Of a DNA stretch of 36,509 nt, positions 9,152-17,572 are shown one piece after another. Position numbers and translations under genes: made by a program. The DNA comes from an uncultured Lewinella sp. (GTDB lineage: Bacteria; Bacteroidota; Bacteroidia; Chitinophagales; Saprospiraceae), in the NCBI GenBank assembly GCA_937949535.1, contig CALEDI010000029.1, positions 1 through 36,509 on the forward strand. The letters are read 5' to 3'. How positions within the stretch are numbered: the first letter of the stretch is position 1; every line of letters begins with the position of its first letter. Under the pieces are notes generated by a model, which saw only the letters and a program-made list of their open reading frames with translations, did no database searches and had not been told where the DNA came from.

Positions 9152-10477
9152 TTAGTACTTGATGGATACGGTATAGCTATCGTTGTTGCTGCTGCCAACA
9201 AAGTTGATCGCATCGATACGAACGAGGTAAGAGCGGTCTCCTTTACGAACTACGAGTACGTCGCCTTCCTGAAGCGCTTGGGTTACGATCTCGTTACGGC
9301 TCACGTCTCCGTCGGCGTCTGGGAAGTCGTCCGAACCATCGGGCATTGTACCATTCTCAAACAGCGTAGCGATCTCTTCCTGCGTGCCGATGCTGGCGAA
9401 GGTAACGCCGTCGCCCAAGCCGGCGAGGTTCGCGATGAGGAGTACTGCGTCATTGGTAGCACTTACTTGTGTACGCCAGTTTTCTCCTGCTACGTTGAGG
9501 TTGATGCCTTCGTCTTCAATCTCCGCATCGGGGCTATTGAAGGCTACAGCCTCACCTGTGTCAAGATCAAGACCGCCCTCCATGCCGCCACTGGCGTTGA
9601 AGAATACGCCCGTTGTATCGAAAGTGATGGCTGTTCCTGCGGGGATGTCGTAGGTAATGGTTACTGTTTGTTCGGCGGTGATGCCGTTTACATCTGTAAC
9701 GATGAAGGTGTAGCTCCGGCTGGTGTTCATGTCAACGGTAGGGCGGATGTTGATGTCGTAGGTTACGCCCATATTTTCCGCATCAATCAGGTTGAGCGGG
9801 TTCGCGGCGTTGAACGCTCCTCCGTTGAAGGTTAGGGCGCTAGCATCCATGGTTAGGCCATCTTCCAGAATGGTAAGAGAAGCCAAAGGGTTTTCGGTGT
9901 CGTCTAGGCGCAATTTCACGTCGAACGAGGGGTTACGGCTAGTGATCGTAAGGTCTCCACTAACGAAGCCGTCTTCCACCAGCAGGTCTACGGTTGGGGC
10001 AGATACGGTGTAAGTAACAACTACTTGGGTAGAGCCTACTTCATTGTCGTCATCTATGAGTTCGAACGAGAAGGTTACCGGCCCAGCGATTGTGTTGCTT
10101 GGCGTAATTGCAATTTCGTAGGTAAAGCCTAGCGCATCGCCATCGGGGATGATGATGGGGTTGTTGGCGGTCTGGCCGGTCCGGAAGTCTAGTTGGGAAA
10201 ACGGAATCAAGGTTCCGTTTTCCAGAATACGGAGGTTGTTCAGCTCTGCATCGCCGTCTTGTCCGGAAACATTGACGATGAAAGCAGGAGAAGACAAGGG
10301 CAACTCTTGGTTGAAGCTCACCAGTCCGGTTCCGCTATTGAGGGTTATGACGGGGTTCAAAACAACGCCGCCGCCGCCGCCGCCGACACCGCCGCCGGTA
10401 TCTGGGTCACAGCTAGCAGAGAACATTACGATGAAGGCAGCCGAGAGGATTACGGCAAAACGATAAAATAAACGCAT
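9152..10477 (-). CDS. Putative secreted lipoprotein with repeated beta-sandwich-like domains
   Basis: MRLFYRFAVILSAAFIVMFSASCDPDTGGGVGGGGGG lipobox; repeated TVDLLVEDG/TSRNPSFDVKLRLDD-type segments; start refined to 10477. Confidence 0.6.
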   Translation of the reverse strand: MRLFYRFAVILSAAFIVMFSASCDPDTGGGVGGGGGGVVLNPVITLNSGTGLVSFNQELPLSSPAFIVNVSGQDGDAELNNLRILENGTLIPFSQLDFRTGQTANNPIIIPDGDALGFTYEIAITPSNTIAGPVTFSFELIDDDNEVGSTQVVVTYTVSAPTVDLLVEDGFVSGDLTITSRNPSFDVKLRLDDTENPLASLTILEDGLTMDASALTFNGGAFNAANPLNLIDAENMGVTYDINIRPTVDMNTSRSYTFIVTDVNGITAEQTVTITYDIPAGTAITFDTTGVFFNASGGMEGGLDLDTGEAVAFNSPDAEIEDEGINLNVAGENWRTQVSATNDAVLLIANLAGLGDGVTFASIGTQEEIATLFENGTMPDGSDDFPDADGDVSRNEIVTQALQEGDVLVVRKGDRSYLVRIDAINFVGSSNNDSYTVSIKY

Positions 10478-10621
10478 AGAAATTGGTTTATGGGGGGTTA
10501 AGTATTGGTTAGAATCTTCCTTTATAACGTCTGTTCTAGAGAAAGTAACCAAATGAAAGTTTAAAAAATGATTTTATTTGGCGTGAGGTTTCCCCGTAAA
10601 GCGGCAACTTGGTTTACTGAC

Positions 10622-10660
10622 CATCAAAAAGGCCATGACTTCCGGAGAAGCCATGGCCTG
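10622..10660 (-). terminator. Rho-independent terminator of the AT-hook/HhH gene
   Basis: On - strand: AGGCCATGGCTTC-TCCG-GAAGTCATGGCCTTTTTG. Confidence 0.75.
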
Positions 10661-10690
10661 AACGTTTTGAGTGAATTTGTCGGTAGCCGA

Positions 10691-11353
10691 CTATTTTGCA
10701 GCAGTAGCTGCGTCTCGGTAGGTTTGCATCTTAGCACTATCCGCATTGCGGTAGCGCGGGCCACACTTAGCGAGGATAGCGGCCATCTTTACGTTAGACA
10801 GCTTTGCCATCGCAGCGGGGGTTTTAACACCAGCTGCTTCGAACTGTTTGGCCATAGCGGGGCCTACGCCAGCAATTGCGACTAGCGGGCTAGCAGGAAC
10901 GGCAGGTGTTTTGCGTGGGCGGCCTGGGCCTTTCTTCGCACCACCGGCTGCGGGTTTAGCCGTCGTTGCTTTTTTCGGGCGGCCTGGGCCTTTCTTCGCA
11001 CCACCAGCTGCTGGTTTAGCAGTTGTCGCTTTTTTCGGACGGCCGGGGCCGCGCTTGGCAGCAGGTTTAGCGGCAGGCTTCGCAGCAGCAGTTGTCGCTT
11101 TTTTCGGGCGGCCGGGGCTACGCTTGGCTTTGGTAGCCTTCTTGGCCGGAGCACCTGCACGCAAGATGGCAAGCTCGGCCTTCAGGGCTTCCACCTCGAT
11201 GCGAGCAGCCTTTGCTTCAGCGTTCGCTTTTTTGAGCTCTTTCTTGTGTTTCTTTCGCATTTCTTTCAACTCTGCCGAGTTTGCGGAGAATGCCTCCTGT
11301 GCCGCATCAAAGCGACTGATGAGGCTCATCACCTCTTTTTTTAAATTAGCCAT
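10691..11353 (-). CDS. Histone-H1-like nucleoid protein: coiled coil, four AT-hook-like GRPKK/GRPRK motifs, C-terminal helix-hairpin-helix domain
   Basis: SPGRPKKATT, GPGRPKKATT (x2), GPGRPRKT repeats; SPLVAIAGVGPAMAKQFEAAGVKTPAAMAKL HhH-like. Confidence 0.7.
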   Translation of the reverse strand: MANLKKEVMSLISRFDAAQEAFSANSAELKEMRKKHKKELKKANAEAKAARIEVEALKAELAILRAGAPAKKATKAKRSPGRPKKATTAAAKPAAKPAAKRGPGRPKKATTAKPAAGGAKKGPGRPKKATTAKPAAGGAKKGPGRPRKTPAVPASPLVAIAGVGPAMAKQFEAAGVKTPAAMAKLSNVKMAAILAKCGPRYRNADSAKMQTYRDAATAAK

Positions 11354-11679
11354 GTATCTGTTTTGAGTAAATAAGGAACGCTAAATTTAGACTCTTTGAA
11401 AAGTCGTTCCGTTAGTAATTAGTAAAATCTCAGCAAGTAATCCTTACTGGCGTGTTGTTTAAGCAGTACAAATATACGTGCAAAAAAAACAACTACACTT
11501 TCCAAAAAACTAACCACGTGTATATCAAACTTATAGCAGAAACCACACTACTGGACGTTTTTAAAAATTTCCCGAAGAGAGAACTTCCAGCATTTCTGTA
11601 AACATTGATGTATTTAAGGAGCGCCAACCCAAAGCTGTTCAATACTTTTACTCGCCCGTACATAACATATTCCTCTATA

Positions 11680-12564
11680 TCAATGATTTCTACGGTCTTC
11701 TCCCCAGTTCAATTTAGACCGCAGGGTATCCATAAAACTAATCCCAGGCAGCTTGACCAATTGAATGCCAAAATCATTCTTCCTTACCGCAAGGCTGTGA
11801 ACGGAAGTAATTGTTTCAAAGCGCGAATCTAGGGTACACAGAAAATTCTCTGCCCTACCCTCTATTTCAAAACTGATTACAGAATCATCACTCAATACAA
11901 TAGGGCGAACATTAAGGTTATGTGGCGCAACGGGCGTTACCACAAAATTACCCGATCCGGGGAATACAATCGGCCCTCCGCAGCTAAGGCTGTAGCCCGT
12001 TGAGCCCGTTGGGGTAGCAACGATAAGCCCATCGGCCCAGTAACTATTTAGATAAGCTCCGTTAACAAAAGTATGAATGGTTATCATCGAAGATGTATCC
12101 CGTTTCAACAATGTAAAATCATTGAGGGCAAAAGGTGTATCACCAAATATAGGTAAGCTTGATTCCAAGTAGAGCATATCCCTAGTTTCGGTAGCAAACC
12201 GCCCAAGCGCCAGCAAACGCAGGGTCTCACGCAGCTTGGTTTTCTCTACCCTAGCCAAAAAACCCAACCGACCTAGGTTAATGCCCAATATCGGAATACC
12301 ATAATCCCTGACCAACGTAGCAGCCTTTAATATCGTTCCATCTCCGCCCAAAGTAATGATCATATCAAAACGCTTGATTTTGAAGTCGAGGTGGCCCTCT
12401 ATTTGGCCAACATCTTTCTTAAAATCAATATGCGGTCTAAGTTCTTCAAGGTAAGGGCCGTACACGTAGGTAGAGAAATTTTCTTCGGCCAATAGGTCGA
12501 ATAGTTCTTGCACCCGAGGAATGTCTTTCTCCTTTAGCAACTGACTGTAAATAACTACCTGCAT
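11680..12564 (-). CDS. nadK: NAD kinase
   Basis: IITLGGDGTILKAATL (GGDGT) and WADGLIVATPTGSTGYSLSCGGPIV signature. Confidence 0.95.
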   Translation of the reverse strand: MQVVIYSQLLKEKDIPRVQELFDLLAEENFSTYVYGPYLEELRPHIDFKKDVGQIEGHLDFKIKRFDMIITLGGDGTILKAATLVRDYGIPILGINLGRLGFLARVEKTKLRETLRLLALGRFATETRDMLYLESSLPIFGDTPFALNDFTLLKRDTSSMITIHTFVNGAYLNSYWADGLIVATPTGSTGYSLSCGGPIVFPGSGNFVVTPVAPHNLNVRPIVLSDDSVISFEIEGRAENFLCTLDSRFETITSVHSLAVRKNDFGIQLVKLPGISFMDTLRSKLNWGEDRRNH

Positions 12565-12574
12565 ACTATTTTTT

Positions 12575-14014
12575 TTAAAAATTCAGGCTGAGAGCCAAGA
12601 GTATGTTTCCTTCGCCCAAGTGATTGCGGTTGTACTGCAAGCTACCAACCATGTCGTAAAACAATACCACATCGAGCCCCAAGCTGGCTCCGGTAAGCAA
12701 GGTATTGTTTAATTCGTTGCTCTGCCCCGCGAAGGGCGCGTTCGCGATACCCTGGTTAAACTGAAAAGCGAGTAAAACCCTCACCGGTATGTACCGAAAC
12801 GCATCAATGAATACCAACTTCCCAAGGTCAAGGTTTGTTTTAAATAGTTGCCGCCGCACCCCAAACCTCCAGATGGCCATATCCAACCCATCCACCACAT
12901 AGAACTGGTAGCCTACCAAACCGTTGTTCCCAAACCCAATCGCTCTGTTCTCCAAGAATGGTTGCTGGCTGCGGATGAGGCTGTACTTTCCGGCCAGGCC
13001 AGCGTTGATGGAAAGGTATTCGCTCAGGGGCCAAAATTTCCGAGCGGATAGGCCCACCGTTAAACCGTCGCGCTCCCCAGTAAGGCCCAAACCGTCCTTA
13101 ATCAAATTCAAGGACAAGAAATGACCGCTCCAGGGGTAATTCCGAACGTCTCGTTGGTCGTTTTTGTATTCATAGCCCAACTGGTAGAACCGCTGGCTGT
13201 TCCGCCCTCCGCCGAAAAACTCAGGGTTTAGCACGTTGGCGATCGTGTCGGCAATCCTTGTAGAGCGGTATCCCGTTCGGAGCGTGTGGGTAACGTAGAG
13301 GCGTTTGCGGTAATTAAAAGCAACATCAATTTTGGTCTCTTTGAATACAAACTGGTCGGGGTCTTGGTAAAATTCCTGTTGGTTGGCAACCGTCTGGTAG
13401 TTTTGCTCTCGCCGCTGCGAGAAGCTGTAATTGAGGTCTACCCCAATGTTTTTGGCCTTATTCAAATATGGCAAGCGGTAGCCCGCTTCGTATTTTCGGG
13501 TATACCCGGTGGTGTAACCAATTTTAAACCGGTCTCGGCGGCCGGTAAAGTTGTAGTAAGACAGTTTTGCGCCAAGGTTTACCCGGTCTAGGGAGTGGTT
13601 TTCGTCTCGCCACCAAACGTTGAAGTTTCGGTCTGCCAAACTGAAGACGGGTACGGGGTAGATGTACCAAGTTTCCCGCATATCAATAAAAAATTGCAGT
13701 TGCCCGGGGCCAAGCAGGCTGTCTGAATACGCAATATCTACGCTTGCGAATAGGCCCGTATTCATCAGGGCGGCGTAAGTAAGGGCGACTTCTTCTTCCA
13801 ATTTATTCTCTGCAATGCGTGCACCTTTGCCGAAGGTCATCTCCCGAAACACCACCCCATCTCGGGTGCGCTTGTGGCCACGGAGGAAGATATCAACGAT
13901 GGTCACCGTGTCTGGCGGAGCGAAGGAGGAGGTCTGACCAGTATCGGGGTAGCCCGCTCCCTGTACTCCACAAAAGCAATGGAAGACCAATAGTATTACG
14001 AAAATGCACTTCAT
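12575..14014 (-). CDS. Omp85/BamA-TamA-like outer membrane protein with POTRA-like N-terminus
   Basis: VTIVDIFLRGHKRTRDGVVFREM POTRA-like segment, long amphipathic beta region ending NILLALSLNF; start refined to MKCIFVILLVFHCFCGVQG. Confidence 0.75.
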   Translation of the reverse strand: MKCIFVILLVFHCFCGVQGAGYPDTGQTSSFAPPDTVTIVDIFLRGHKRTRDGVVFREMTFGKGARIAENKLEEEVALTYAALMNTGLFASVDIAYSDSLLGPGQLQFFIDMRETWYIYPVPVFSLADRNFNVWWRDENHSLDRVNLGAKLSYYNFTGRRDRFKIGYTTGYTRKYEAGYRLPYLNKAKNIGVDLNYSFSQRREQNYQTVANQQEFYQDPDQFVFKETKIDVAFNYRKRLYVTHTLRTGYRSTRIADTIANVLNPEFFGGGRNSQRFYQLGYEYKNDQRDVRNYPWSGHFLSLNLIKDGLGLTGERDGLTVGLSARKFWPLSEYLSINAGLAGKYSLIRSQQPFLENRAIGFGNNGLVGYQFYVVDGLDMAIWRFGVRRQLFKTNLDLGKLVFIDAFRYIPVRVLLAFQFNQGIANAPFAGQSNELNNTLLTGASLGLDVVLFYDMVGSLQYNRNHLGEGNILLALSLNF

Positions 14015-14042
14015 TGGCCCCAATAACGGCATTTCGGTTGAA

Positions 14043-14942
14043 TTACTTGCCCCTACTGAGCGCAACACCTGCCAAGACGAGGACAATTGCGGGTATTTGT
14101 AGCGCAGCAAAGCCTTCCCCATCAAACAACCCCCACAAGAGCGCAACCAGCGGGATGATGTAGCTCACCGTACTGCTAAACACTGGGCCAGTCCGTTGTA
14201 CCATCCTAAAGAAAATGATGCTAGCGAGGACCGTACTACCAATAGCGAGGCCAGTAACACAAGCCAACGCCCACCACCCCTCGTTGGCGGGCGCGGCGGT
14301 TATTGTACCCACCACTGCACCTGCGGTCAGCGCCCAAATAAGCGCAGGTACGCCAACGATGAAAAAGCTGCAAACCGTGATGGTGAGCGAAGAGACATCG
14401 TTGAAGTAGGCCGCCACCAAATTGGAACTCGTAGCATAGCAAAAGCAAGCAAACAACACCAAGCCCGCGTAAGCAAACTGCGTCGTTTGCCCCGCCTCTC
14501 CCGGTGCGGCCCAAGCCAACATAACAGCCCCCAACAGCCCCAACAAAACACCAATAAACTGCCGCCGCCCCGCACTTTTATCGGCAAAAAACAACCACGC
14601 GAGCAAGAAGGTGCAAAGCGGGTTGAGGGCGCTCAACATCCCCGTCAGGCTACTACTCAAATGAACCTGAGCATAAGGAAAAAGAAACGACGGTAAGCCC
14701 GTGCCCGTAATGCCGATAACAACGAGCAGCGGCACTTGGCCCCAACTGATTTTACGCAAATGCACGTACGCCAAGGGCGCCAACGCCACCGCCGAAATGC
14801 CCAGCCGCAAAGTTGCAACCTGCAATGGCGTAAAAACATCTAATCCTCTTTTTATAAGGATATAACTCGTACCCCAAACAACCGCGAGGCCAATGAGGTA
14901 AAAGTAATCTTTCGTTTCTGGGCTGTTCGGGGTTGTTTCCAT
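14043..14942 (-). CDS. EamA/DMT-family transporter
   Basis: 10-TM pattern, GLAVVWGTSYILIKRGLDVFTPLQVATLR and SSTVSYIIPLVALLWGLFDGE. Confidence 0.88.
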   Translation of the reverse strand: METTPNSPETKDYFYLIGLAVVWGTSYILIKRGLDVFTPLQVATLRLGISAVALAPLAYVHLRKISWGQVPLLVVIGITGTGLPSFLFPYAQVHLSSSLTGMLSALNPLCTFLLAWLFFADKSAGRRQFIGVLLGLLGAVMLAWAAPGEAGQTTQFAYAGLVLFACFCYATSSNLVAAYFNDVSSLTITVCSFFIVGVPALIWALTAGAVVGTITAAPANEGWWALACVTGLAIGSTVLASIIFFRMVQRTGPVFSSTVSYIIPLVALLWGLFDGEGFAALQIPAIVLVLAGVALSRGK

Positions 14943-14960
14943 TGGCGGCGAAGGTAGTTA

Positions 14961-15073
14961 GTAGGTTGCAAGTTCCAAGTTGCAGGTTGCAAGTTGCAGG
15001 ATGCAGGTTGCCGTGTAGCATGTGTTGCAAGTGTTGCAAGTTGCAGCAGGTTGCTCGGCTCAACCTGCAACCT
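14961..15073. repeat. Heptanucleotide AGGTTGC-type repeat tract with inverted copy at far end
   Basis: gtaggttgcaagttccaagttgcaggttgcaagttgcaggatgcaggttg ... caacctgcaacctcctac; ends at the apbE stop codon. Confidence 0.85.
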
Positions 15074-15074
15074 C

Positions 15075-16115
15075 CTACTCTACCAAGCCCGAAGACTTCA
15101 CCGTTTCCAGCCCGCCGTCTTCGCCGCGCACCAAGAAATAACCTTCTAGGTCTGGGTTGGCCTCCACCAGTTCGAGGGCGCGCTCGGGGCCAACCACCAT
15201 GCAGGCCGTCGCGTACGCATCGGCCGTAGCGCAGTTGGGGGCGAGTACGCTGGCGCTGAGTAGGCGGTTGCGTTCTACCAGGCCGGTTTTGGGGTTTATG
15301 GTGTGGCTGAAGGTTGCGCCATCGACTTTATAGTAAGACAGGTAATTGCCGGAAGTTGCGATGGCACGGCCGCCGCTGAGAGGCAAGACGCCGGCGCGGG
15401 CGATTTTAGATTTGTCTTCGTCTGGTAGCCGGATTCCCACGTTCCAAGGCTGGCCGTTTTTGGTGCCGCTGCCGCGCATCTCGCCGCCTACGTCGATCAG
15501 GTGATCGGGCCGCCCTGCGGCGGCGAGCAGTTCGGAGATGAGGTCTACGCCGTAGCCCTTGGCGCTGGCGTTGAGGTCGAGCGCTACGCCAGGGAGCGTC
15601 TTTTTGAGCGTTGTTCCTTCCAACTTCACCTTATCTAAACCAACGAGGCCCAACAGGGCATTTACTTCGTCCATATTGATGCTGGCGGTTTGCCTCTTTT
15701 CGCCCGTACCGAAGCCCCAGTATTTCACTAGTGGCGCTACGGTGGGGTCGTAGGTTCCGTCGGTGGCCAAGCTTACCCGCTGGGCTATTCTTAGGTTGGG
15801 GATAAAGTGGTCTGTATCGCCAATGTCTACCCCAACTTCGCTTTGGTTAAACGCATTCAGCTTGCTGTCTGGCACCCAAGCGGAGAGCTCTAGGTTGTAG
15901 GCATCCAGCAGGCTGTCTACGCGGTTTTGCAGGCCAGGAATAGCGTCTCCTAGGTATGTAACCCGGTAGTAACTCCCCATTGCTTCCCCTTGAAAGCGGA
16001 CGACTTCGGCGATGTGCTCGGGGTCTGTAGCGGCCTTTTGGGGGGCGCGGTCGCAGGTGCAAAGCAAGGGTAAAAGGAGTAAGGATAGAAAGGAGATGGG
16101 GATGGTCTTGCGCAT
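15075..16115 (-). CDS. apbE: FAD:protein FMN transferase (ApbE), lipoprotein
   Basis: MGSYYRVTYLGD, LDLNASAKGYGVDLI, GRAIATSGNYLSYYKVDGATFSHTINPKTG; start refined to 16115. Confidence 0.93.
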   Translation of the reverse strand: MRKTIPISFLSLLLLPLLCTCDRAPQKAATDPEHIAEVVRFQGEAMGSYYRVTYLGDAIPGLQNRVDSLLDAYNLELSAWVPDSKLNAFNQSEVGVDIGDTDHFIPNLRIAQRVSLATDGTYDPTVAPLVKYWGFGTGEKRQTASINMDEVNALLGLVGLDKVKLEGTTLKKTLPGVALDLNASAKGYGVDLISELLAAAGRPDHLIDVGGEMRGSGTKNGQPWNVGIRLPDEDKSKIARAGVLPLSGGRAIATSGNYLSYYKVDGATFSHTINPKTGLVERNRLLSASVLAPNCATADAYATACMVVGPERALELVEANPDLEGYFLVRGEDGGLETVKSSGLVE

Positions 16116-16309
16116 AGTTTTGCAAAGATAAAGCGAGACTGGAAAGTGTGTTACCTTCGCCGTATTGGCCAACAGCGAAGTGGCAAAGGTTTTCTCCAAC
16201 ATTCTTATCACCCTACTCCGGACCATCCGGAGTACGACGCCCCTCCCTCCCCGAGCCAGTCGTTCATCCTTCTTATCCGGAGTACAACTCCTCAACCGCA
16301 AAGCCGTTT

Positions 16310-16807
16310 ATGCTCCTAGCCTTCGACGCCCACTACACCGACACCACCACCCGCCTGGCGGCCGCCGTCTTTGAAGACTGGACGGATGCGGAGGCGCAGG
16401 AAATCCGTACTTGGCACGGCGGCCCAGCCGCCGCCTACCAACCCGGAGAGTTCTACAAACGAGAACTCCCCCTCATCCTGACCGCCCTGGAAGACTTCGA
16501 CCTCAGTACCCTAGACGCCATCATTATTGATGGTTACGTTTACCTCAACGACCAAGGGCGGCTTGGTTTGGGCGGCCACCTCTACCACGAACTCGGGGCG
16601 CACATCCCGGTGGTTGGCGTAGCCAAGTCTTACTTCCGAGACACGAACGCCCTACCCGTCCTCCGGGGCGAAAGCAGCAAGCCGCTCTACGTAACAGCAA
16701 TGGGGATACCACCCGAAGACGCCGCAAACCACCTCCGCACCATGGCCGGCGCGTACCGAATGCCCGATGTTTTGGCTGCCGTAGATCGGGCTACGAAGGA
16801 AGAATAA
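16310..16807 (+). CDS. nfi: Endonuclease V family protein
   Basis: MLLAFDAHYTDTTTRLAAAVF, LDAIIIDGYVYLND, GLGGHLYHELGAHIPVVGVAKSYF. Confidence 0.78.
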   Translation: MLLAFDAHYTDTTTRLAAAVFEDWTDAEAQEIRTWHGGPAAAYQPGEFYKRELPLILTALEDFDLSTLDAIIIDGYVYLNDQGRLGLGGHLYHELGAHIPVVGVAKSYFRDTNALPVLRGESSKPLYVTAMGIPPEDAANHLRTMAGAYRMPDVLAAVDRATKEE

Positions 16808-16808
16808 A

Positions 16809-17498
16809 TTACCGCGCCGCCTCAACTTCAGGGATGACTTCCTCCAACAAGTTTATGTAACGATCTAGGTGAAAAGCCCGCAGTTCTGAATGCCGACGTA
16901 GCGCAATGAGGTCTTTCACGCCGTTTTCTCGTAACCCCTCAAGACTGGTTATGCAAAGGCCGAAGTCTTCCGGTTTCTTCCCTTGGAGGCAGTAAATGTT
17001 TAGGTAGTTGGAAATGTTTGCGAGGCCCTCTAAGGCCAGTTGATCGTGTCGCATCAAATCAGCCTTCACGTAGTCGTTGCGGAAGGTAGCTATTGAGGAG
17101 AGTTGCTGCCGCAGCTCTATGTCTTCCAGCAATAGTCCATCTCCGGAGCTGTTCATGAGCTCAAAGTTCATCGGGGGGAAAGTTCGGAATACTCCACGGG
17201 CCATCACCATTCCCGTGCGGCCTACAGCTTCTGGTAGGCGGGCGGGCTCCATTGTAGCGAATGCTTCGTTCGCGAAAACCATATCATCAATATCGCTCTC
17301 GCTGTCCGCAAGGTTGGTCTTGGTAGACTCCAACTCTTCTTTGAGCTCTTCGCTGATGGCCTCTAGGTAGGTGGCGAGCTTTTTACCGTCTTTAACGGAC
17401 TGGGCACAGCGGTCTACCCCAAAAGCGATAAACAAAGACAAGAGAATGAGGGAAACCTGAAGTAGGTAGTCTTTCCAGTTGAAAGTTGAGGCAGGCAT
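16809..17498 (-). CDS. Conserved hypothetical protein, N-terminal TM plus coiled coil
   Basis: 229 aa; WKDYLLQVSLILLSLFIAFGVDRCAQS TM helix, DUF6090-like architecture. Confidence 0.6.
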   Translation of the reverse strand: MPASTFNWKDYLLQVSLILLSLFIAFGVDRCAQSVKDGKKLATYLEAISEELKEELESTKTNLADSESDIDDMVFANEAFATMEPARLPEAVGRTGMVMARGVFRTFPPMNFELMNSSGDGLLLEDIELRQQLSSIATFRNDYVKADLMRHDQLALEGLANISNYLNIYCLQGKKPEDFGLCITSLEGLRENGVKDLIALRRHSELRAFHLDRYINLLEEVIPEVEAAR

Positions 17499-17572
17499 AG
17501 CGAAGGGTTAGTGCCTCAAGATAAACAATCTTGCTTAAGATTGCCGTATATTCAACCTCAAAACCTAGCCAA

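Noticed and set aside
10368-10400. (GCC)n tract in the lipoprotein gene as a regulatory repeat
   Set aside because: In-frame Gly-rich linker directly after the lipobox cysteine, a common tether arrangement.
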